64,000 nt of DNA from positions 62,001 through 126,000 of the forward strand of contig JAJTZB010000006.1 of the NCBI GenBank assembly GCA_032906765.1, given 5' to 3'. The notes below the pieces were generated by a model. The model did no database searches, had not been told where the DNA came from, and worked only from the letters and a program-made list of their open reading frames with translations. The stretch's first letter is position 1, and the number at the start of each line of letters is the position of its first letter. The position numbers were made by a program, and so were the translations under genes. The stretch is from Nitrososphaerales archaeon. GTDB taxonomy: Archaea; Thermoproteota; Nitrososphaeria; Nitrososphaerales; Gagatemarchaeaceae. Below are positions 40,030 to 47,611 of the stretch, piece by piece.

Positions 40030-41358
40030 CTATAAAGAGGATTCTATGCACTGCGTCCCCAACTGCACCAAAGTCTCCAGAAGCTGAGGGTCCTTCGACT
40101 CACAGTATAGCCGCGTCTTCGGCTCCGTGCCCGAGGGCCTGAACATCACCCACGACCCGTCGTTGAAGACGAGCTTGTAGCCGTCGAGCGTCCGTTCCTC
40201 TGAAATCTTGAACCTCCTGAAGGTCTCCTTGGCGTTCCTGACGAGCGACGGTATCTTGGCCAGCACGTTGAGGTTGACCTGCCTGTAGCGCCACTCCGTC
40301 TGCTCGATCGTAGCGGCGAGCAGGCCCGGCTCCCTCGACAGCACGCCCGCTATTATGGCGGCCGCGTTGATGCCGTCCTCCCAGAATCCCCACGAAGGGT
40401 CGACGACCTTGCTCGGCTCAGTGGCGAACACGCCTCCCTCTTCTTCCAGCACGGCGAACGTCTTTCCGACTCTGCTCCTGACGACCCTATACCCCTGTTT
40501 CTCGGCTTCCTCCTCGACCATCATCGAGCTGTTTTCTGATATCACGACCGTGCCTCCACTCGCCTCAAGCTCGCGGAGCGCCAGGACCGTCATGATTGAA
40601 TCAGGCACGACATTCCCAGCCCCGTCGATCATCACCAACCTGTCGGCGTCTCCGTCGTGTGCGAACCCGAAGTCGGCACCGAGGTCTGGGACCATCCTAG
40701 CGAAGTCGGCGAGGTTGGTCGGCGTGGGTTCAGGGGGGCGGGCGGGGAACCTCCAAGAGATCTGCGCGTTGACGGGGACGACGCGGTGCCCCAGATGCTC
40801 GAGGACCCTGGGCGTAACTAGGCCGCCAGGCCCGCTGGCACAGTCGACCGCTATCCTGAGCGCATTGGGTGCCTGCTTGTGCCTCGACTCGAGCGCTTCG
40901 ATGTAGTCGTCCAGCGCCTCTTCGTCAGTGTTAATCGCTCCAAACCTCCCGGATGACTTCATCACGTCCACCCCCATGGCGCGCTCAATCCTCTCCTCGT
41001 CCGACTTTGGAAGCTCCATCCCCTTCCCATTGTAGACCTTCACCCCGGAGAACTCCGGAGGGTTGTGAGACGCGGTCACAGAGAACCCAGCGAGGCACGA
41101 CCTTTCCCTGGTGCTGAACGCGATGACCGGGGTGGGCACCATCCCGAAGGCGAAGACGTCGCTTCCCACTGCGTTGATGGCAGACATCACCGTCCTCGCC
41201 AGCAGCGCGGAGACCTTCCTGCCGTCCCATCCGACTCCGTACGCGCCCCTGCCGAAGACGAACGCGATAGTCTCGGCCAGCTTGTACACCTGCTCCGGCG
41301 TCTGCGTCTTGTTGAACACGCCCCTGACACCGGCAGTCCCGAAGGCCTTGGTCAACAC
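40030..41358 (-). CDS. Phosphohexomutase (phosphoglucosamine/phosphomannomutase)
   Basis: Alpha-D-phosphohexomutase of 442 residues. Catalytic phosphoserine loop FSVTASHNPPEFSGVKVYNG, metal loop FAHDGDADRLVMID, sugar loop (near residues 300-330) ATEPSKVVDPSWGFWEDG, and phosphate loop FRPSGTEPKTRLYCE. Substrate preference (Glc, Man or GlcN phosphates) cannot be fixed. The longer frame opens to 41445, but GTG 41358, which overlaps the thyX stop, starts at the family's natural N-terminus (LTKAFGTAGVRG), so I choose it. Confidence 0.9.
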   Translation of the reverse strand: MLTKAFGTAGVRGVFNKTQTPEQVYKLAETIAFVFGRGAYGVGWDGRKVSALLARTVMSAINAVGSDVFAFGMVPTPVIAFSTRERSCLAGFSVTASHNPPEFSGVKVYNGKGMELPKSDEERIERAMGVDVMKSSGRFGAINTDEEALDDYIEALESRHKQAPNALRIAVDCASGPGGLVTPRVLEHLGHRVVPVNAQISWRFPARPPEPTPTNLADFARMVPDLGADFGFAHDGDADRLVMIDGAGNVVPDSIMTVLALRELEASGGTVVISENSSMMVEEEAEKQGYRVVRSRVGKTFAVLEEEGGVFATEPSKVVDPSWGFWEDGINAAAIIAGVLSREPGLLAATIEQTEWRYRQVNLNVLAKIPSLVRNAKETFRRFKISEERTLDGYKLVFNDGSWVMFRPSGTEPKTRLYCESKDPQLLETLVQLGTQCIESSL

Positions 41359-41888
41359 TATCTCTCTATGATCTTGTTCCAGAGTTCTGGCGTCACTTCT
41401 TTCGCCAGTTTCAGCAGGCTTCCGGCGAGCTCCCGAATCTCCCACTGGGCCTGCAGTGCCGTCCGCTGCCAGACGATGTGCATCAAGCTTCTCGCGCTGA
41501 CCGTCATCACGAGCTTCGTCTTCGTCGCGTTGGGTAGGACGTAGCGCGCGTCCTCCTTCGGCACGCCCGCAGCCACCAACTTCTCATAGGCCGCATAGAC
41601 CGCTTTCAACCCCTCGTCGAACGCCTGTAACGCCTTTTCGTTGGACTGGATGCTCGGCGGGACGACGGCCCCTTCCTTCGTCGCGGCAGAAAACCGCTGC
41701 GACTCTTGATCATAGGAGGCGACCCTGTGTCTCACGAGCTGGTGGGTGGTGACCCGGCTGCACTCTTCTATCTCGAACATGTACACTACATGATCAAGCA
41801 ACTTCTCTGGCTCGAAGGTGGTTCCCCTCTCCCGAAGCGCCAGCTTGAGCGCCTCCAGGTCGGTGTGATACAGCAGCTTAACCCGCAC
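41358..41888 (-). CDS. thyX: FAD-dependent thymidylate synthase ThyX
   Basis: Makes dTMP from dUMP using methylene-folate and FAD. The signature RHRVASYDQESQRF (residues about 53-66) is the ThyX motif R-H-R-x-x-S-x-x-x-x-S-x-R. Further matches are EIEECSRVTTHQLVRHR, VPKEDARYVLPNATKTKLVMTVSARSL and QAQWEIRELAGSLL. At 176 residues it is somewhat shorter than common ThyX (about 210-230), lacking part of the N-terminus, which is interesting because a ThyX-like gene overlaps it upstream by 11 nt. Confidence 0.9.
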   Translation of the reverse strand: MRVKLLYHTDLEALKLALRERGTTFEPEKLLDHVVYMFEIEECSRVTTHQLVRHRVASYDQESQRFSAATKEGAVVPPSIQSNEKALQAFDEGLKAVYAAYEKLVAAGVPKEDARYVLPNATKTKLVMTVSARSLMHIVWQRTALQAQWEIRELAGSLLKLAKEVTPELWNKIIER

Positions 41889-42321
41889 TTACCTTCTCCC
41901 CGAAGGCCAAGGATTTCAGCAGGGGGCAGACCCGTTTTGCGTCCAACTCCGCCACAATCACGCTGGCAAAAGGCCTCGACGCCAGGTTCCTCCACATCTC
42001 TATCAGCGTACGCGCGTTCATCGAAAGCAACCACGAATCCCCAGCAATCTGCAGGAACCGCAGGAAAGGGAACTCCATGGACAGCCTGCCTGCCTCGGTC
42101 TCGCTCACGTCGTCTATGATCAGGGTCATCGTGAAGTGCTCGATCACGTCCAGCGACTTGTCCTGCAGCGCCTTGGTCAGGAGGAACTTCCAATACTCTT
42201 CGCCCTTCTGGTCCAGCTCCGCCTGAATCTCCTCAATCGGCCTCGTGCTGTAGCACCGTCTCATCGCGACGGCTATGGTCTTCTCGGGGCTGGGTGAACT
42301 CCATACTAGAGAGGCTTTCAT
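41878..42321 (-). CDS. Divergent ThyX-like protein
   Basis: The 147-residue product keeps ThyX landmarks: AVAMRRCYSTRPIEEI (like the A-R-x-C-Y-x-S start), SLDVIEHFTMTLIIDDVSE (like SPLEHxxFTF) and GDSWLLSMNARTLIEMWRN (like T-x-N-A-R). The catalytic RHR...S...R block is absent; in its place is GRLSMEFPFLRF. It is probably a non-catalytic partner or regulator of the ThyX encoded immediately downstream (11-nt overlap), forming a hetero-oligomer. This is inference; degeneration after duplication is the alternative. Confidence 0.7.
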   Translation of the reverse strand: MKASLVWSSPSPEKTIAVAMRRCYSTRPIEEIQAELDQKGEEYWKFLLTKALQDKSLDVIEHFTMTLIIDDVSETEAGRLSMEFPFLRFLQIAGDSWLLSMNARTLIEMWRNLASRPFASVIVAELDAKRVCPLLKSLAFGEKVSAG

Positions 42322-42384
42322 GAAGGCTTCGCCAACCTCCTCGCGGATTCAATTTAAACGTCTGGTCGGCTGAACCACCCGTCG

Positions 42385-43149
42385 TTGCCCAAAGCCCCCT
42401 CGCGGTCGGAACAAATTCCGATGTACCGCATCGAGCCGGACGGAGCCACCGCCTGTATCGTCGTTCTTCACGAGGTGTGGGGTCTCGTACCGCACATCAG
42501 GGACGTCTGTAAACGCCTAGGCAAACTCGGATTTTCAGCAATCGCACCAGATCTATACTGGGAGAGGAAGACCCTCCTCAGCCCCGAGAGCATACAGAAG
42601 GCGATGGAAGGTGTGTGGGACCTCTCGCTGGAGGAGAGGCGCGACAAGGCAAAGGTCCACAAAGCCATGATCAGGAAGGGTTTCGGTCACGACACGCTGG
42701 CAGTGACATCAACGCTCTACAGCAAGAGGTTCAGGGATCTCTTGGTCTCAGACGCTTCGTCCTCCGTGAAGCTGGTGCACTCGAAGTACGGGCGCGTCTC
42801 CGTCCTCGGATTCTGTCTTGGCGGTGGCCTCGCCCTCAAAGTGGCGGCAAGACTCGGCGACCTGAGCTCTATCGTCTCCTTCTACGGGGAGCCGCCTTCG
42901 AGCAACGAAGTGAGACGGATCTCCACCCCAGTGCTCGCAATCCACGCGACCAACGACGAGATCATAAACACGAAGGTACCCGCCTTCGTCGAGACAGCCC
43001 TGGCCGCCGGGAAAGACTTAACGCTCAAGATCTACCCGAGGACGAGACACGGATTCTTCAATGACACGAACTCGTCCGTCTACAACGAGCGCGCGGCGGC
43101 CGAAGCGTGGGAGCTCGCGACGTGGTTCCTCCGCAGGACCCTCCGATAG
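42385..43149 (+). CDS. Dienelactone hydrolase family protein
   Basis: Alpha/beta hydrolase of the dienelactone hydrolase type: VVLHEVWGLVPHIRDVCKRLGKLGFSAIAPDLYWE at the start, Cys nucleophile elbow VLGFCLGGGLAL (about residue 148-153), acid in AIHATNDEIIN, and His in RTRHGFFNDTNS. The Cys (not Ser) nucleophile is characteristic. It has 254 residues and starts at TTG. Substrate unknown. It is divergent from the ThyX operon. Confidence 0.88.
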   Translation: MPKAPSRSEQIPMYRIEPDGATACIVVLHEVWGLVPHIRDVCKRLGKLGFSAIAPDLYWERKTLLSPESIQKAMEGVWDLSLEERRDKAKVHKAMIRKGFGHDTLAVTSTLYSKRFRDLLVSDASSSVKLVHSKYGRVSVLGFCLGGGLALKVAARLGDLSSIVSFYGEPPSSNEVRRISTPVLAIHATNDEIINTKVPAFVETALAAGKDLTLKIYPRTRHGFFNDTNSSVYNERAAAEAWELATWFLRRTLR

Positions 43150-43261
43150 CTCGGAGCTCGTGAATTGCTTCATCACGTGGAGCTACGTGATTGACGGGCG
43201 AGAGGCTCGGAACCGCCCTCCCTCAAAGAAATTATAGAGGCCAAAGCTAGGCACCAGTTCA

Positions 43262-43389
43262 GCCGGGGTGGCAGAGTGGTTAATGCGCGGGCAACCTGCT
43301 TAGAAATGAGGCGGGTCCGCAACTCGAGATCACACAACCAGTCAGCCCGTGACCTTCGGGTCTCGTGGGTTCGAATCCTACCCCCGGCG
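43262..43389 (+). tRNA. tRNA-Ser with intron(s)
   Basis: Acceptor GCCGGGG (43262-43268) pairs with CCCCGGC (43382-43388), followed by G73, the serine discriminator in archaea. The T arm GTGGG-TTCGAAT-CCTAC and a long variable arm GACC-TTC-GGGTC identify a class II tRNA. The anticodon stem CGGGC/GCCCG encloses 52 nt instead of 7. No single intron leaves a loop with U33. The best fit is two introns of about 30 and 15 nt around CTCGAGA, giving anticodon CGA at 43325-43327. Amino acid firm; anticodon and introns inferred. Confidence 0.8.
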
Positions 43390-43408
43390 CCTTCCGAGAG
43401 GGCGCGGC

Positions 43409-43765
43409 CTACGCTGTCTTGAAAGACTCGCCGCAGCCGCAGGTGGAAACCGCGTTCGGGTTGCTCACGACGAACCCGCCGCCCATCAGCTTCTCAGACT
43501 TGTAGTCTATGACAGAGCCCGTTATGAAAGGTGCGCTCGACCTGTCCACAGCGACCTTCGCGCCGTTCACCTCTATCGTGTAATCATCATCAGAAATCTT
43601 GTCGTCCACGACCATGCCGTACGAGAGACCCGAGCAACCCCCTGCAGTCACGAAGACTCTGAGCGCGGCACCAGGCTTGCCCTGCTTCTCGAGGTAAGCT
43701 TTCAGCTCCGAGGCAGCCTTCTCCGTCAACTGCACTATCGGCTTTATCTCAGCTTCCTGAGTCAA
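43409..43765 (-). CDS. A-type Fe-S cluster assembly protein (HesB/IscA/ErpA)
   Basis: Iron-sulfur carrier of 118 residues. The three conserved cysteines are in VTAGGCSGLSYGM and at the C-terminus STCGCGESF, and LTEKAASELKAYLEKQG opens the fold. It delivers Fe-S clusters to apoproteins such as XPD, Rieske or aconitase-type enzymes. It is transcribed toward the tRNA-Ser gene and convergent with it, and follows the peroxiredoxin gene on the same strand. Confidence 0.92.
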   Translation of the reverse strand: MTQEAEIKPIVQLTEKAASELKAYLEKQGKPGAALRVFVTAGGCSGLSYGMVVDDKISDDDYTIEVNGAKVAVDRSSAPFITGSVIDYKSEKLMGGGFVVSNPNAVSTCGCGESFKTA

Positions 43766-43810
43766 CCTTGGGCAAAGAGCGCGGGGCCCGTATAAGAATA
43801 CTGCGCCGCG

Positions 43811-44299
43811 CTACTTGGTTAGTCTTGCCACCGCTTTCATCACTTCATCATACGGAGGCTCGTTACCCGGGTTGTCGGTCACCCACTTGTACCTCAGCGC
43901 GCCCTTCTGATCTACGACGAAGACCGACCTCTTCGCCACCCCTCTGTAACCCATTCCGACCCACTTATCTTGGAGGACGCCGTACAGCTTTGTTACCTTC
44001 TTTCCAAAATCACTGAGCAACGGGAACTGCAGGTTGTACGTCTGGGCGAAAGCCTTGAGAGTGAAGGCGCTGTCGACGCTCACCCCGACCACCTGCGCCC
44101 CTCCCACCAAGGGCCCTGCGAAGCCGTCCCTGAACGCACACATCTCCTTGTCACAGGCTCCGGAGAACGCGAACGGGAAGAAGGCGAGCACGACCGCGCC
44201 CTTCTCTGTGAACTCCCCGAGGCTGCGCGTCGCCCCCTCCGTGTCGGGGAGGCTGAACTCGGAGACCTTCTGGCCTATCCTCAGAACCACGAACCGCAA
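43811..44299 (-). CDS. Peroxiredoxin (AhpC/TSA family)
   Basis: Thiol peroxidase of 162 residues. The peroxidatic Cys motif is VLAFFPFAFSGACDKEMCAFRD, where the first C is the active one and the nearby C may resolve it. SLPDTEGATRSLGEF and RSVFVVDQKGALRYKW are standard thioredoxin-fold strands. It most resembles the AhpE/BCP-like group. It starts at TTG; the Auto_anti-p27 gene ends 28 nt upstream on the same strand. Confidence 0.9.
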   Translation of the reverse strand: MRFVVLRIGQKVSEFSLPDTEGATRSLGEFTEKGAVVLAFFPFAFSGACDKEMCAFRDGFAGPLVGGAQVVGVSVDSAFTLKAFAQTYNLQFPLLSDFGKKVTKLYGVLQDKWVGMGYRGVAKRSVFVVDQKGALRYKWVTDNPGNEPPYDEVMKAVARLTK

Positions 44300-44327
44300 A
44301 AGCGACCGTTCAGATTTAAGGGCTATG

Positions 44328-44663
44328 TCACTTTTGGGAGACTTTCTGCAGCAAATCGAAGTATCTGGCCATCAGCGACACCAGCTGCTCCTGCTTGGCC
44401 ATGTCCCTCTCCTTTTCCAGGAGAAGGCTTGCTTCATTCAGTTTTGAGATGAGCAGCTCTCTCATGTTTGCGACCACAGAGTCGTATGAAGCCCGTTCCT
44501 CCCTTAGAAGCGGGCTGATATCATCGTGGCTCGTGCAGTAGACCTTTCCATGGAACCTTACCTGAACCCCTCCGCACCGCTGACAAGGTTCAGCCAGCAT
44601 AGTCGCGCCCCTTCGTATCAACGCGGCAGCTGCCTTCATCTTGTCGTTGCCGGGCCGACTCAA
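44328..44663 (-). CDS. Autoantigen p27-like zinc-ribbon protein
   Basis: A 111-residue protein with KAAAALIRRGATMLAEPCQRCGGVQVRFHGKVYCTSHDDI, the defining block of the Sjogren's/scleroderma autoantigen p27 family common in archaea: a short zinc-binding C-x-x-C...C. The rest is a long helix. Function unknown. ATG at 44639 is an alternative start, directly at the conserved block. Confidence 0.8.
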   Translation of the reverse strand: MSRPGNDKMKAAAALIRRGATMLAEPCQRCGGVQVRFHGKVYCTSHDDISPLLREERASYDSVVANMRELLISKLNEASLLLEKERDMAKQEQLVSLMARYFDLLQKVSQK

Positions 44664-44768
44664 CGACCGTCGACTGCCCTCCGTCTTCTATAAAGACGCT
44701 CTAGCGACGAAAAGCACATATCCTCACCCAACCAAGCAGGGTGGTCAAACCGACGAGAGGGATTTCTG

Positions 44769-45053
44769 ATGAGCGCCAAACTCAAGAAACAGCAAGAGAA
44801 CGATGCGAAGCTCGCGAAGGCGAGCGTCAGCCTTCAGCAGATAGCAGACTCGAACATCACGCCGAGAAACATACGCAAAATCGTGAAGGACTCGATAGCC
44901 ATGCTTCAGGACCAGAAGCAGAGCATCTCAGTCAGGGCGGCCAACGCCATCAGCCTTCTCGACGAGGTCGGGCAGGACCCGAACATGCCTTCTTTCGCAA
45001 GAGTTACGCTCTGGTCTGCCGTTTCGGAACTGGAATCAATCAGGGAGCGCTAA
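44769..45053 (+). CDS. UPF0147 family protein
   Basis: A 94-residue all-helical protein: ITPRNIRKIVKDSIAMLQDQ then KQSISVRAANAISLLDEVGQDPNMPSFARVTLWSAVSELESI. This matches UPF0147, an archaea-specific small protein of unknown function usually around 90 residues. It precedes the zinc-ribbon/coiled-coil gene by 35 nt on the same strand. Confidence 0.88.
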   Translation: MSAKLKKQQENDAKLAKASVSLQQIADSNITPRNIRKIVKDSIAMLQDQKQSISVRAANAISLLDEVGQDPNMPSFARVTLWSAVSELESIRER

Positions 45054-45088
45054 AGGCTTAAGACAATCGGCGGCCTCTCGGGACGCCA

Positions 45089-45514
45089 TTGCCAGACTGT
45101 CCGAAGTGCGGTAACAAGGAAGTCTCGCCATACAAGTCGTTCTCCATCATAGTCGAGCCATCGAAGGGGGAGCACGGCATGGTCGAAAGAAAGGTGGGGA
45201 TGTTCAGCTGCTCCAAGTGCGGCATGAAATTCCCCACGGTCATCAGCAGGCAGAGGTATCTGGTAGTCGCCGCAGAGCAGCTCCATCAGCTTCAGGAGGA
45301 ACTTGGCAACGTGAAGAAGGGGAACGAAGAACTGGAGGGCAAGCTCCAGATCATGGCCCGTGAGCACCGCGAGCTGCAAGCGCGGCTGGAGAGGATGGCA
45401 AAAGACAGCGAAGTCAGCAAGCTGGAGACCAAGCTTGCCGAGCTAGAGAGCTGCGTGGACCATCTCAGAAAAGAAAAGGGCGAGCTCGAGCAGAGGGTCA
45501 CGAAGTTCCGTTAG
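45089..45514 (+). CDS. Zinc-ribbon/coiled-coil protein
   Basis: A 141-residue protein. The N-terminus has a zinc ribbon with CPKCGNKEVSPYKSF and FSCSKCGMKFPTVISRQRY; residues about 60-140 are a continuous coiled coil (LHQLQEELGNVKKGNEELEGKLQIM...). Such archaeal proteins are unassigned; a chromosome or RNA polymerase adaptor is conceivable. It starts at TTG with a TATA-like region about 35 nt upstream and converges with another coiled-coil gene, 3 nt apart. Confidence 0.7.
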   Translation: MPDCPKCGNKEVSPYKSFSIIVEPSKGEHGMVERKVGMFSCSKCGMKFPTVISRQRYLVVAAEQLHQLQEELGNVKKGNEELEGKLQIMAREHRELQARLERMAKDSEVSKLETKLAELESCVDHLRKEKGELEQRVTKFR

Positions 45515-45517
45515 CGA

Positions 45518-45781
45518 CTAGACTCCGGTCACGCCCGGTGGGATTTCATACCCCGCCTGGCTTTCGTATGTCGCAGCTTTCTCCTCCAACGCAGCCTTCT
45601 CTGTCCGGAGCGCTTCGACCTCGCTTTGGAGGGCGTTCGCCGACCTATCCAATTCGAGCCCTGCGAGCTTCTCCTTGATTGAGGCTATGTCGGAGAGGAG
45701 AGACGCCTTCTCCGCTTCCAGGGATCTAACTCTCTCTTCGAGTTCTGCTCTTCTGTCTGCGTATTGGTTTACCGCTTCCAT
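45518..45781 (-). CDS. Small coiled-coil protein
   Basis: From ATG 45781 an 87-residue protein MEAVNQYADRRAELEERVRS, coiled coil over about residues 5-75, then a tail GYEIPPGVTGV. The longer frame to 45799 adds six residues only. It has no family I recognise; it may interact with the neighbouring coiled-coil protein. Confidence 0.6.
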   Translation of the reverse strand: MEAVNQYADRRAELEERVRSLEAEKASLLSDIASIKEKLAGLELDRSANALQSEVEALRTEKAALEEKAATYESQAGYEIPPGVTGV

Positions 45782-45903
45782 GGATATCAAAGACAACAAC
45801 CCCGCGCTCGTTTATTGTCTGGTCGAGCGAAATACTGTTGATGCTTTTGTTCACTTAACTAAATAATGACAAAAACAGCGGAGCCGACTCGCTCGCAGCG
45901 TTT

Positions 45904-46341
45904 ATGAATCGAAGCTCTGCCGCCACGCCGTCCATGAAAGTCGGTCTCTGGGTCTGGCCTGCAGAACAGAAGGAGCAGCGACGGATTCTGAAGCGTGTCG
46001 CCGAATCAGAGCACCTCATGGCTGCTATGCAGGCGATTGCAAAGAGCAAGGAGGGTCTGAGCAACTCGGAGCTCGACGACGTCCTTGCCGACAACTCGAA
46101 TTGGATGACCAGATGGGTGGTCGAGCAGCTTACTTCGTTGGGTTTCGTGGATTACAAGGTGCAGCTCTTCGGCGGGCCAGGGAAGTACGACTTGACCGAG
46201 TTGGGCATGAATGCGCTGTCAGCGATCACAGGACAGCCAGTAAAGCCCAGACAGCCGCCGGCGCAGCCCCAGCCGACGCCAGTTCAGGCGAAGCCAAGCA
46301 CTCCCGCGCCGCAACCGGAACAGACGGCCGCCCAACACTGA
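45904..46341 (+). CDS. Hypothetical winged-helix protein with Pro-rich tail
   Basis: A 145-residue protein whose middle (about 30-110) looks like a winged helix: HLMAAMQAIAKSKEGLSNSELDDVLADNSNWMTRWVVEQLTSLGFVDYKVQLFGGPGKYDLTELG. The last ~35 residues are a Pro/Gln-rich disordered tail. It may be a small DNA-binding protein. A DnaQ-like gene follows after 16 nt on the same strand. Confidence 0.6.
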   Translation: MNRSSAATPSMKVGLWVWPAEQKEQRRILKRVAESEHLMAAMQAIAKSKEGLSNSELDDVLADNSNWMTRWVVEQLTSLGFVDYKVQLFGGPGKYDLTELGMNALSAITGQPVKPRQPPAQPQPTPVQAKPSTPAPQPEQTAAQH

Positions 46342-46357
46342 TAGAGTCAATATCATC

Positions 46358-46963
46358 ATGATCGTGGTGGATCTACAGACGACGGGGTGGAATGACCGAC
46401 AGGACCGAATTGTCAGCATTGGCGCCGTGGACTTCGAAAACCCCGCCAGACTCTTCCATCAAGAATGCAGAACTCCGACGAAAGCGAGAATCTCCCCAGA
46501 GGCATGGCGGGCATTCCGATTCGATAGGCGATCCCTGTTCACCAAGAACAAACCCACCATCAGGTCGACCGTTCAAGGCTTCATAAGTTGGAGCGAGTCT
46601 TCGGACGTGAGAACTCTCGCCGGGCAGAACCCCTGGTTCGACGCTGCCTTTCTGAGAACGGCGGCGAAACGATACCATCTGGATTGGCCCTTCGGCTACA
46701 GGCACGTCGACCTTCATTCCATCTTCTATGCCCGCTTTCTCGAATTGGGTCTGCGAATACCGACAGAGAACGGCTTGGACGCACTAGGTCTTTCAACAAT
46801 CCTTCGATACACCGGGTTGGAGCGTCGCAGACGCAGACATAATGCGTTGACGAACGCGAAGCTCGAGGCGGAGGCGCTCTCGAGGCTGATTTGTGGGAAG
46901 GTTCTCTTCGAGGAATACAGGAAGTACAAGATACCACCACCACTGGCGTCAAGTCCAGATTAG
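46358..46963 (+). CDS. DnaQ-like (DEDD) exonuclease-fold protein, probably inactive
   Basis: The fold is recognisable: MIVVDLQTTGWNDRQDRIVSIGAVDF is the Exo I motif (usually D-x-E-T-T-G), AGQNPWFDAAFL is Exo II, and HNALTNAKLEAEALSRL is Exo III (usually H-x(4)-D). In Exo I the metal-binding Glu is Gln, and in Exo III the Asp is Asn. Loss of two of four metal ligands predicts a dead enzyme, perhaps a nucleic-acid-binding or regulatory protein. It follows the winged-helix gene closely. Confidence 0.75.
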   Translation: MIVVDLQTTGWNDRQDRIVSIGAVDFENPARLFHQECRTPTKARISPEAWRAFRFDRRSLFTKNKPTIRSTVQGFISWSESSDVRTLAGQNPWFDAAFLRTAAKRYHLDWPFGYRHVDLHSIFYARFLELGLRIPTENGLDALGLSTILRYTGLERRRRRHNALTNAKLEAEALSRLICGKVLFEEYRKYKIPPPLASSPD

Positions 46964-46989
46964 CAAGGCCTAACCTTCTACTTACACGG

Positions 46990-47038
46990 CGCCGGGGGTA
47001 GGATTCGAACCCACGAACCCCCTAATGGGTTCGGCCCT
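46990..47038 (-). tRNA. 3' fragment of a tRNA-Ser gene (att-like or split-gene half)
   Basis: On the minus strand: GGGC, variable arm GAACCC-ATTA-GGGGGTTC, T arm GTGGG-TTCGAAT-CCTAC, acceptor strand CCCCGGC and G73. The last 28 nt equal those of the tRNA-Ser at 43262, but the variable arm differs, so it derives from another serine tRNA. No 5' half exists nearby. It reads as an integration-site remnant or a 3' half-gene. Confidence 0.65.
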
Positions 47039-47041
47039 ATG

Positions 47042-47050
47042 CTTTAATAT
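47042..47050 (+). promoter_or_regulatory. TATA element of the cytochrome operon
   Basis: CTTTAATAT about 30 nt before the TTG at 47078, giving a leaderless transcript. Confidence 0.5.
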
Positions 47051-47077
47051 TCCGCGTCAGAGTTCCACATTCACAAG

Positions 47078-47611
47078 TTGGCGCAAGCGGTCGACGAGAG
47101 CGAGAGACTTTCCAAGACGCTGCACCGAATCTTCCTGCTTCTGTACCTACAATTCGCATTCTACTGGGCGACGATTGCCGCGGGAATGCTAGTCAACTAC
47201 TATTACGCCGTCCCTGCCGACCTGCAAGCGGACTTTGGTAGCATCTTCCTACAGTTCTTCGCCGCCCCTTCACTCTTCGCTCACGTCGCTTTCGCGGTCC
47301 TCAGTACGAGCATGAGCATCCCGACGATCATCCTGGCGAGGAGGGCCCGACTTTCGCAGGTCGTCTACCTGCACGCTGGAGCGATCACAGCGAGGACGGT
47401 AGGCTTCGTGACTGGTCCGTTATTCATGTACTACGCGACTTCGGCGATAGCGGACCCCTATTCAGCGAACATCTCGACTTTCATCATGGCCTCGGTATTC
47501 CTGACAGCCGTCATCCTGACCTTCATGAGCAGGATATTCATCGTCAGGGAGGACGTCCGAATCAAGTACGTGATGGGCGCTCAATCTCTGACGGGTGTGA
47601 GACAGCAGTGA
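47078..47611 (+). CDS. Membrane protein of Rieske/cytochrome b operon (paralog 1)
   Basis: A 177-residue protein with four hydrophobic segments. The first contains IFLLLYLQFAFYWATIAAGMLVNYYY, the second PSLFAHVAFAVLS. The same layout (aromatic-rich first helix ending G-M, then a helix with a conserved His) recurs in the next two genes, so the three are related. The His could ligate haem or face quinone. Starts at TTG. Role unknown but operon position points to the quinol-oxidising complex. Confidence 0.6.
   Translation: MAQAVDESERLSKTLHRIFLLLYLQFAFYWATIAAGMLVNYYYAVPADLQADFGSIFLQFFAAPSLFAHVAFAVLSTSMSIPTIILARRARLSQVVYLHAGAITARTVGFVTGPLFMYYATSAIADPYSANISTFIMASVFLTAVILTFMSRIFIVREDVRIKYVMGAQSLTGVRQQ

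Noticed and set aside
46260-46330. Possible short tandem repeat in the Pro/Gln-rich tail
   Set aside because: The codons vary and there is no regular unit; it is ordinary low-complexity coding sequence.
47038-47060. TATA-like AATATTAAAG as a promoter for the tRNA-Ser 3' fragment
   Set aside because: It is only about 10 nt from the fragment on the minus strand, but at the right distance (about 30 nt) for the plus-strand gene at 47078.
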